Both the position numbers and the translations under genes were made by a program. A DNA stretch of 35,189 nt, taken from the IMG/VR virus record IMGVR_UViG_3300003635_000013, positions 1-35,189 of that record, one strand, 5' to 3'. This DNA comes from a virus. Positions 29,530-35,189 of this stretch are shown here, one piece after another (positions within the stretch are counted from its first letter, which is position 1; each line of letters starts with the position of its first letter). The notes under the pieces were generated by a model. It was not told the origin of the DNA and did no database searches. It was given only the letters and a program-made list of their open reading frames with translations.

Positions 29530-32500
29530 TGGGACGATATGAACTACGAATTGGAGATTTCTTCGCAACGTCAGCGTCAGCTATTCTTACTGACTTCTTC
29601 GACTTGCAGTTTAACAAGAATCACACGTCTCTTTCAGACTGGAGTGCAAAAGTCAAGTGGGACGAGTCTCTCCGAGACTACCTCCTTGAGCGTGTCTATG
29701 TATATGATACACAGGCAGGTACAGATGATGAATCTATCATTTATGTCGGCTTGCTTGAGTCTATTGATGATTCAACACGAGACGACGGAACTGGAAAAAT
29801 CTCTGGCCGTGGTGTGTTAGTTGAAGAAGAGTGGGACTCAACGACTGTTTCATACAGAAAAGAGTTCCTCCACGATGCAATTGACACATTCGGTACTGTT
29901 GAACTCGGAAAGCCGCACCAGATAAACATTCCAAATAAGTATAGTCAGCTTGTCAACAAGACACCACAAATGTCTGATGTTGATAACAATAACGAGCTAC
30001 TATACGAAACCAATAGAGGAATTGCTGTAGACTATATTGCATACAACATCGAATTTGAAGAATCTGAGTGGGGCTTTTTGGATAACGACGCTGATAGAAA
30101 ACTACTCACCAACGAAGATGGGTTCTCACACGGAAACGCAATCAGACTTGGAGAAGGAACATCTAATACAGTATCACTGACGATAAACGAATCGTACTTC
30201 GAACACGATGTTGGTACAAACTTCGAGATTCCACTTCGGATAGAAACAACAGGACTGATTAGTGAACTTCGTTTGTACCACAGTGGGACGCTCGTTCGCT
30301 CCACGACAAGTCCATCAGATGGATGGGAAGAGCCATATGCAGATTGGACTGTCGAGAATACAGATACACAATCCCTCAATGGGACAGACTTCACACTTGA
30401 AGTTGATACATCTGATAACGACAGATACATTGATGTTGATGTGTGGAGCTTCATCGACAAGGATTACAGCTATACACTGTCATCAACACTTAACGAAAAT
30501 GATGTGTATAATGAGCCGAAGATGTTCCCCGATGAGACTGAAGCCCAGTTCGTTATCAATGATACCGCTCCTGACACAGACGCATCTGTAATCTACGAAG
30601 TCAGTGACACGAAGGTTGACGGTGATGGTGTAGGGTTTACTGAGTTCGCTACAAACATCTACAGCAGACAGGACTTAGTAACGAACGAAGATAATAATTG
30701 GGTTAAGTTCAAGGATATTGATAATACTACCAACACAAATCTCAATTACGAAATTCTACTTCAGCGAAGCTCAGATGAGCCAACAGAGAGAACTGGACGG
30801 TATGATATGCAAGAGCTTAATACAGTTGTACTGATTCCATTCAAAGACAAAGGCATCTCATACCTCGTTGATAGAAACATTACTGGAACGAACCTTGGAA
30901 TACTCAAAGAGCTTCATAACATCGGCTCGTGGCGGTTCGATGTAACTGCTAACACGACACCAGAGGTTCGTAGTTTCGTAGTTGGTGAAGCAAAGCAAGC
31001 TGGTGATATAACAATCAAATCTGAAAGCCAAAAGGTTGATTACAGCGACTATGCTAATAAGATTACTGTCACAAACGGGCAGCTTGATTCAGCAACAGTT
31101 GAGTCACAAGCTGAGATTAATGCTGTTGGTGAGACATTCCACAGAACATTTGTGAAACCTGAAGCGAACAGCTATAGTGAACTCTTTGAAAAGGCTGAAT
31201 CTATACTCACAGAAAAGATTCAGAACAGAAAAGAAGCTGGTAGTCTCAGTGCCGTCCCAACAGAGATTGACGTTGGATATGAATATCAGTTCCCACAATG
31301 GGAAGATAGATTCAGTGGCGGTACACAAGTAGAGAATGGTGCAGCATACTATAATGCTAACCAAACTGAATGGGTTACACAAGAAGTTAATGGTGCAGCA
31401 ACAGAAACGATAGATATAGATATGGCTCTGGAAGTAGTTGTGTGGGTTGACTTGTCAGACTTGGGTACTGATGAATACACTCACATCGTCTCAAGTGAGA
31501 ACGCACACGACTTACTCAGAGTATATGGTGATGGTTCAATTGGTGTAGAGAATCCGTCTGATGAACACAGCGAGCCTGTCAGTAGAAGCGCGTCCGGTGT
31601 TGTAGAGAGCCAAACTCGGCAGCGCGTCAGTGTGTTCAGCTACTACGACTTCGATGCTGATACACTAAACGGAGAAGTATACGTTGATGGTGGTACGTTT
31701 GGCTCACCGGACCACACCTTTACAACAAGCAAGGTTGGTGAACCGGGCTACGTCTATCTCGGTTCAGCGTGGCCTCAACGACGGCTACACCGTTCAAAAA
31801 TCGACGCCCATTGGGAGATGGACACAAATACTATCAGTGGAGGCCTACTCGAAGATAGCTATTACGGCTCCACACAGAACCCACTAACAGATAACGGTTT
31901 TACTGAGATGGCCGGTAAGTGGCGCGGAGCTGTGGAAATAGATTCAGCAGCACCACTTGACTCAGGTGACAGTACAGTCTGGAATCTCGATGCAACCAGC
32001 AATGATGCGTTTACAGTTAGTATGTGGGTTCGCCCGGATGCGTCGTCATACGTCCTCTTCCAAAAGGGCGATGTGAAAGATAGCTCTGTTGAGGGGTATC
32101 AGTTGTATGCAGACTTCGGTGACTTGTACTTCGAAGTAACAGGAGAAAATGGAACGAACCAGATTGAGATGGCAGGCGAAGCTGATACGCTTGAAGATGG
32201 AAGTTGGCATCACGTAGCCGCTTCGTTCAACACTGACGGAGATGCGTTCAAAGTCTACATTGATGGTACTGAAGTCGGTTCACTCATCTCTGGAGACTTG
32301 GGGAGTGTGTCAAATACTGAGCCATTCCAGCTTGGTGGTGCTATCTCGGGCGGTGCTGGTGTAGTTATTATGGATGACGTTCGTATGTACTACCCGGACC
32401 AGCTAACACAATCTGAAGTCAGCGAACTGGCAAACTTCAGCCTCGCTGATAATAACTTCAGTGATGCACTTGACGACTACCGCCTATGGAATATCAATCT

Positions 32501-32894
32501 CGATACTGAAGACGACGATACAACGAGAACATCTGCACAGGTGCTTCTTGATAATCCATACACGGCTGCAATGCCCGGAACGGACTTGGAAATAGTCCTC
32601 GATGGGGATAGTGGTGTCTCCGGTGATGGTATCGTGACGTATTGGCGGTTCGAGAACCTTGCTGATTCAGCGACACACGACATTACAGATTACGCAACGT
32701 CTGGTAACACTAATAACCACGCAATTCTGAATGGTGTCACTATCGAAACCAGAACAGCACTCCTCGATGAAGTATCATACAGTCTTTCGAGTGATTCTTC
32801 ATCTATGGACTTGAAGTTTGACATTCAGAAGCGCGTTGACGTACAGCTTAACGAAACGAAGACTGAACTGGAATCTACGAAGCGTTCGTTGTAA
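29529..32894 (+). CDS. Large tail-tip protein with LamG-like domains (1121 aa)
   Basis: 1121 residues. The N-terminal 130 residues (GRYELRIGDFFATSASAILT, YVYDTQAGTDDESIIYVGLL, KISGRGVLVEEEW) resemble the start of tail hub proteins (Tal/gp27-like). A hub/protease-type beta region follows to about 620. Two LamG/concanavalin-like folds follow, about 627-760 and 815-955; the second is the clearer (FTVSMWVRPDASSYVLFQKG, GSWHHVAASFNTDGDAFKVY, IDGTEVG). C-terminal helix QKRVDVQLNETKTELESTK. Likely tail-tip hub joined to a carbohydrate-binding adhesin. It is the longest gene. Confidence 0.8.
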   Translation: MGRYELRIGDFFATSASAILTDFFDLQFNKNHTSLSDWSAKVKWDESLRDYLLERVYVYDTQAGTDDESIIYVGLLESIDDSTRDDGTGKISGRGVLVEEEWDSTTVSYRKEFLHDAIDTFGTVELGKPHQINIPNKYSQLVNKTPQMSDVDNNNELLYETNRGIAVDYIAYNIEFEESEWGFLDNDADRKLLTNEDGFSHGNAIRLGEGTSNTVSLTINESYFEHDVGTNFEIPLRIETTGLISELRLYHSGTLVRSTTSPSDGWEEPYADWTVENTDTQSLNGTDFTLEVDTSDNDRYIDVDVWSFIDKDYSYTLSSTLNENDVYNEPKMFPDETEAQFVINDTAPDTDASVIYEVSDTKVDGDGVGFTEFATNIYSRQDLVTNEDNNWVKFKDIDNTTNTNLNYEILLQRSSDEPTERTGRYDMQELNTVVLIPFKDKGISYLVDRNITGTNLGILKELHNIGSWRFDVTANTTPEVRSFVVGEAKQAGDITIKSESQKVDYSDYANKITVTNGQLDSATVESQAEINAVGETFHRTFVKPEANSYSELFEKAESILTEKIQNRKEAGSLSAVPTEIDVGYEYQFPQWEDRFSGGTQVENGAAYYNANQTEWVTQEVNGAATETIDIDMALEVVVWVDLSDLGTDEYTHIVSSENAHDLLRVYGDGSIGVENPSDEHSEPVSRSASGVVESQTRQRVSVFSYYDFDADTLNGEVYVDGGTFGSPDHTFTTSKVGEPGYVYLGSAWPQRRLHRSKIDAHWEMDTNTISGGLLEDSYYGSTQNPLTDNGFTEMAGKWRGAVEIDSAAPLDSGDSTVWNLDATSNDAFTVSMWVRPDASSYVLFQKGDVKDSSVEGYQLYADFGDLYFEVTGENGTNQIEMAGEADTLEDGSWHHVAASFNTDGDAFKVYIDGTEVGSLISGDLGSVSNTEPFQLGGAISGGAGVVIMDDVRMYYPDQLTQSEVSELANFSLADNNFSDALDDYRLWNINLDTEDDDTTRTSAQVLLDNPYTAAMPGTDLEIVLDGDSGVSGDGIVTYWRFENLADSATHDITDYATSGNTNNHAILNGVTIETRTALLDEVSYSLSSDSSSMDLKFDIQKRVDVQLNETKTELESTKRSL

Positions 32895-32904
32895 GGTGTT
32901 GATT

Positions 32905-33294
32905 ATGGTTGAACCAGCTATTATTGCTGCTGCGATTACCGTCATCGGGACGATAGTTATTGCAGTTGTTGGATGGTTGTACAGAAAACGGAACAAACGA
33001 ATTGTGCGTGTCGAAACAGACACCACAGAAATTGAAGAAGATATATCAGCCCTCCAGAGTCGAGTTGATACACTCTGGCGGTGGGCATTCGGGCGAGAAG
33101 ATGACGCCACAGACAAGGGAATTAGTAAAGAAATCGAAGAAGGCTTCGACAATATCGAAAAAGATATTGGTGAAGTTCGCAAACGTCAAGAAACATATCA
33201 CGACGTTGAGATGGACAGGCTCGAACAACTTGTCAACGAACTCCACGATGACGAAGACGTAGACGTGGAGCGCGAAGACGTGTTCGAGGATTAA
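32905..33294 (+). CDS. Membrane-anchored coiled-coil protein (129 aa)
   Basis: 129 residues from the ATG at 32905 with GGTG upstream. An N-terminal membrane helix (EPAIIAAAITVIGTIVIAVV) is followed by a basic stop-transfer YRKRNKR and then a long coiled coil (ETDTTEIEEDISALQSRVDT, NIEKDIGEVRKRQETYHDVE) with an acidic end. Last rightward gene. The topology suits a lysis or egress factor, a holin-like or spanin-like protein, or a membrane-bound tail cofactor; no lysin gene is visible. Confidence 0.7.
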   Translation: MVEPAIIAAAITVIGTIVIAVVGWLYRKRNKRIVRVETDTTEIEEDISALQSRVDTLWRWAFGREDDATDKGISKEIEEGFDNIEKDIGEVRKRQETYHDVEMDRLEQLVNELHDDEDVDVEREDVFED

Positions 33295-33414
33295 CACTAC
33301 GTGTGATGAACACACGCGCCTCCGCTTGGGGGCCGCACCGCCGATGACGCTCTGTAGAATGAGTCGAGGCAATGTAATCCCACTTTCACTCACTGTAGTG
33401 GGGTACTCTGTGTC

Positions 33415-33430
33415 AAGGGCATCTGCCCTT
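33415..33430. terminator. Hairpin between convergent genes
   Basis: AAGGGC (33415-33420), loop ATCT, GCCCTT (33425-33430), a perfect six-pair stem between the last rightward gene and the end of the leftward operon. T-rich tracts flank the leftward gene's end (33455-33462). Likely bidirectional terminator. Confidence 0.65.
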
Positions 33431-33435
33431 ATTGG

Positions 33436-34089
33436 CTATTGAAGCCATTTACCATTTTTTGTCGTCGGTTCCGGCATCGTGTTGAAGTTGCCGCCCTCGA
33501 TGACGTAGTTATAATGTGATGCAACAGGACTTTTCTCTTTGTTGCTTGCTTTGAAGACTTCTTCTCTGTTTACCCACCCGAGGACTTCGACGTACTGAGC
33601 ATCTTCCGGCACGTACACGACTACGAAGGCTTCAATGTTTTCCTTTCTTTTCTTGTCTTCTTCAACCCACAAGTCGGTTGAGTCAGGATTATTATTCACT
33701 CTGTAGGTATTACCTTTAATATCTACAGACTTTTCATCCCCACCCAAGGCGAGGTGTGTGTCCACGCCGTCATCTCCATCAGTGTAAATCTCTTCATCGA
33801 GTTCTGCATCCTCGTACAACTTACTGATGGCGTACTCAGCCCGAAGGCCAACGTCGTGACAGCCAGCACTATCATCTTTAAGGTTTCGGTTGCGCCCTGT
33901 CTCGCCGTTGACGTAAGACTTATTACGTTGTGCTGCTAAGTCTCTAATGTGTTCCAAGTCGTCGTCTGTCAACTCCACACAGATTCGCCCATCGGTGGGT
34001 TTCGGAGCAGACATATCTTCTTGGAAACTGAAGAGGCTTTCTTGTTCGTCGTCTGTACTATCGTCATTCTGTTGGAAACTGAACGTCAT
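33436..34089 (-). CDS. PD-(D/E)XK-type nuclease candidate
   Basis: 217 residues from the ATG at 34089, which lies about 20-25 bases after a TATAT box, so it may be leaderless; a TTG at 34119 is possible. The pattern GLRAEYAISKLYE (E85), DGDDGVDTHL (D110), KSVDIKGNTYR (D123-I-K125), then AFVVVYVPEDAQYVEVLGWV fits a restriction-endonuclease-like core with E-D-DxK. The N terminus repeats SFQ (MTFSFQQ and LFSFQED). End of the leftward operon. Could degrade host DNA or act in recombination; substrate unknown. Confidence 0.6.
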   Translation of the reverse strand: MTFSFQQNDDSTDDEQESLFSFQEDMSAPKPTDGRICVELTDDDLEHIRDLAAQRNKSYVNGETGRNRNLKDDSAGCHDVGLRAEYAISKLYEDAELDEEIYTDGDDGVDTHLALGGDEKSVDIKGNTYRVNNNPDSTDLWVEEDKKRKENIEAFVVVYVPEDAQYVEVLGWVNREEVFKASNKEKSPVASHYNYVIEGGNFNTMPEPTTKNGKWLQ

Positions 34090-34130
34090 ATTTGCTTGCT
34101 TAAACCGAGATATATTCAAAAACAGTACAA

Positions 34131-34604
34131 CTACACCGAGGCAAGGGCACGCTCAACCGTGGGATTGACGCTCCACTCTGCGGCTGCACCGGCTTCAGTA
34201 TCGTGCTTGACTAAAATATCAGCATCGGAGAGTGTCTGGAGTGTCTGTCCGATAAGATTATATTCACTTGCCGAAAAGTTACTGTCACCAAGGATAGACA
34301 CGACTGTTGCTGCGTGTCGCTCAAGGGCCGACAGTTGCTCGTCAGAGAGGTTGCAGATAGCAGAGGTATCACACGTCTCGATGAATCGCTCACCGCGCTC
34401 TGTCCACGTCCACGTCGTCTGAGAGCCTTGCCAGCCGTCCCACTTCGCAATCACATCAGCGTGGCGGAGTGACTGAAGGACACCTTTGTCAATTGTATCT
34501 GTATGCTTAAATCGCCACTTCTCTTTTTCAAATACAGCGTCGTCTGGATTGTAATACTGTGCAACTCGCGCCAAGTCTGAAATATCGTCTGGAGACATAT
34601 TCAT
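34131..34604 (-). CDS. Protein with duplicated winged-helix-like unit
   Basis: 157 residues from the ATG at 34604; ATG 34598 and TTG 34619 also possible, no clear ribosome site. Two halves share a pattern LQ-x-L-x-x-AD-(V/I)-(I/L)-x-K-x-D ... W-x-x ... ER: GVLQSLRHADVIAKWDGWQG and then WTERGERFIE; GQTLQTLSDADILVKHDTEA and then WSVNPTVERALA. This looks like two tandem winged-helix units. Probable DNA-binding regulator of the leftward operon. Confidence 0.62.
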   Translation of the reverse strand: MNMSPDDISDLARVAQYYNPDDAVFEKEKWRFKHTDTIDKGVLQSLRHADVIAKWDGWQGSQTTWTWTERGERFIETCDTSAICNLSDEQLSALERHAATVVSILGDSNFSASEYNLIGQTLQTLSDADILVKHDTEAGAAAEWSVNPTVERALASV

Positions 34605-34622
34605 AAATCGCTTGCTCAAGCG

Positions 34623-34760
34623 TTATTCTTCAGAGATTGTCACGTTCCCTGCACCGCCACTTCGAACAAGTTCAGCAACGTAGTCTGCCATTTCCTCAGT
34701 TGCCGTCTCTTGCTCAAACTGTTCACCATTCGGACTCTCGTATGATACTGTGTACGTCAT
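34623..34760 (-). CDS. Small protein (45 aa)
   Basis: 45 residues, MTYTVSYESPNGEQFEQETA, then a helix (EEMADYVAELVRSGGAG) and a final strand (NVTISEE). A compact beta-beta-alpha-beta peptide. It starts inside the stop of the previous gene (ATGA overlap). No family recognised; the tight operon position and clean codon use support it as a real gene. Confidence 0.68.
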   Translation of the reverse strand: MTYTVSYESPNGEQFEQETATEEMADYVAELVRSGGAGNVTISEE

Positions 34761-34882
34761 CGTTCGTCACCGGGAATCATTTCCCATTCGTCAGATTCTT
34801 CAATCATTTCGAGGAGTTCCTCGTTCGAGTCTGCTTCGGCTTCAAGTTCTTTGTAGTCGTAGTAGATTTCTGGATACGTCAT
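34757..34882 (-). CDS. Small acidic protein (41 aa, right copy, complete)
   Basis: 41 residues: MTYPEIYYDYKELEAEADSN, then EELLEMIEESDEWEMIPGDE and R. Strongly acidic. GGTGA lies six bases before the start and a four-base overlap couples it to the next gene. It is the complete form of the gene cut by the left window edge. Function unknown; acidic peptides of this size include inhibitors and DNA mimics, but nothing here proves that. Confidence 0.7.
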   Translation of the reverse strand: MTYPEIYYDYKELEAEADSNEELLEMIEESDEWEMIPGDER

Positions 34883-34891
34883 AGATTTGCT

Positions 34892-34968
34892 CACCGTATA
34901 CCGGAAGGACTTAACTCTTTCCCTTCCTACCTAATACTATGTACTCCACCCACTTAAAGGTTTCGGTT
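34892..34968 (-). promoter_or_regulatory. Leftward promoter and hairpin leader (right copy)
   Basis: On the minus strand: CCGAAACC then CTTTAAGT, with the leader hairpin GGAAGG (34903-34908) / CCTTCC (34922-34927) just before GGTGA. Nearly the same cassette as at 1003-1077. The left-end variant of this gene (118-140) has a different promoter. Confidence 0.7.
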
Positions 34969-34972
34969 TTTC

Positions 34973-35189
34973 TTACTTAACTGATATGTCGTTGAACCAC
35001 TCACAGTCTTCCTCAACGAACGCACCGAGGAAATATTTCTTTACAGCAGCAACATCACTCTCATCATCAGTATAAAGTTCTGCTTCGAGTTCAGTGTTGC
35101 ATTGAACACACGCCACGCGAACCACCCAACTCTCTGTCAGTTCATCAACTGGTTCTGCTTCACCGATTACAAAGAGTTCGTGTGTCTTT
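34973..35189 (-). CDS. Small acidic Cys-pair protein, right copy, cut by window end
   Basis: Encodes THELFVIGEAEPVDELTESW onward with the same CVQC pair as 152-407, ending in SVK instead of SVE. Differences from the left copy in the body of the gene are synonymous. The window ends in the T run where the left copy shows a frameshift. Promoter and next gene follow on the minus strand. Confidence 0.65.
   Translation of the reverse strand, partial: KTHELFVIGEAEPVDELTESWVVRVACVQCNTELEAELYTDDESDVAAVKKYFLGAFVEEDCEWFNDISVK

Larger units (their letters stand above)
34827..35189. repeat. Right terminal near-repeat (matches 1-368)
   Basis: Aligns to 1-368 with exact identity over the first 79 bases, a replaced intergenic stretch, then about 95% identity to the window end. 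Overlap of the two ends would give a circle of about 34.82 kb in which the leftward operon is continuous. Confidence 0.85.

Overview
This window looks like the near-complete genome of a tailed (Caudoviricetes, long-tailed siphovirus-type) virus of a halophilic archaeon. Evidence: very acidic proteins throughout; translation starts led by GGAGGTGA-type sites that match a haloarchaeal 16S 3' end; AT-rich TATA boxes of archaeal type instead of -10/-35 boxes; many tiny zinc-finger and ribbon-helix-helix proteins; and a full HK97-type head and tail module. Base composition is mid-range rather than strongly GC-rich, which would fit a moderate-GC haloarchaeal host; the host itself cannot be named from the sequence. 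The last 363 bases repeat the first 368 imperfectly, so the molecule is probably circular or circularly permuted, about 34.8 kb, with the two ends representing two variants of the same locus.

Layout. Minus strand, spanning the two ends: one leftward set of genes (HTH-HNH protein, zinc ribbon, small acidic proteins, a duplicated winged-helix-like protein, a PD-(D/E)XK nuclease candidate), with conventional haloarchaeal promoters. Plus strand 1.1-4.2 kb: small accessory genes, a tRNA-Ala(UGC), ribbon-helix-helix regulators, a PH-like protein and an ERCC4-family nuclease. 4.2-6.8 kb: a long gene-poor region with 20-bp iterons, two broken genes, inverted ORB-like repeats and structured dispersed repeats, which I read as the replication origin region. 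6.8-9.4 kb: small zinc-finger, HNH-like and beta-rich genes. 9.45-25 kb: small and large terminase, portal, two tandem receptor-binding cassettes, a baseplate-like Ig protein, protease with a nested scaffold, major capsid, four connector/neck proteins and tail tube. 24.55-25.17 kb: a second non-coding block that shares repeats with the origin region. 25.2-33.3 kb: tail assembly chaperones with a -1 frameshift signal, tape measure (1051 aa), distal tail proteins, a 1121-aa LamG-bearing tail protein and a membrane/coiled-coil protein that ends the rightward genes at a convergent terminator.

Regulation. Eleven rightward promoters share an unusual bipartite element, TCTCG-N7-GCAA(C/G)-N2-TTAA, placed over the BRE/TATA region; the leftward genes lack it. 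A second motif, GTGAACACA, occurs 16 times exactly on either strand, in and between genes. Neither is explained by a known system that I can name. No DNA polymerase, helicase, primase, Orc1/Cdc6 or integrase is seen, so replication probably relies on the host acting at the ORB-like repeats. All motif counts were made by eye.
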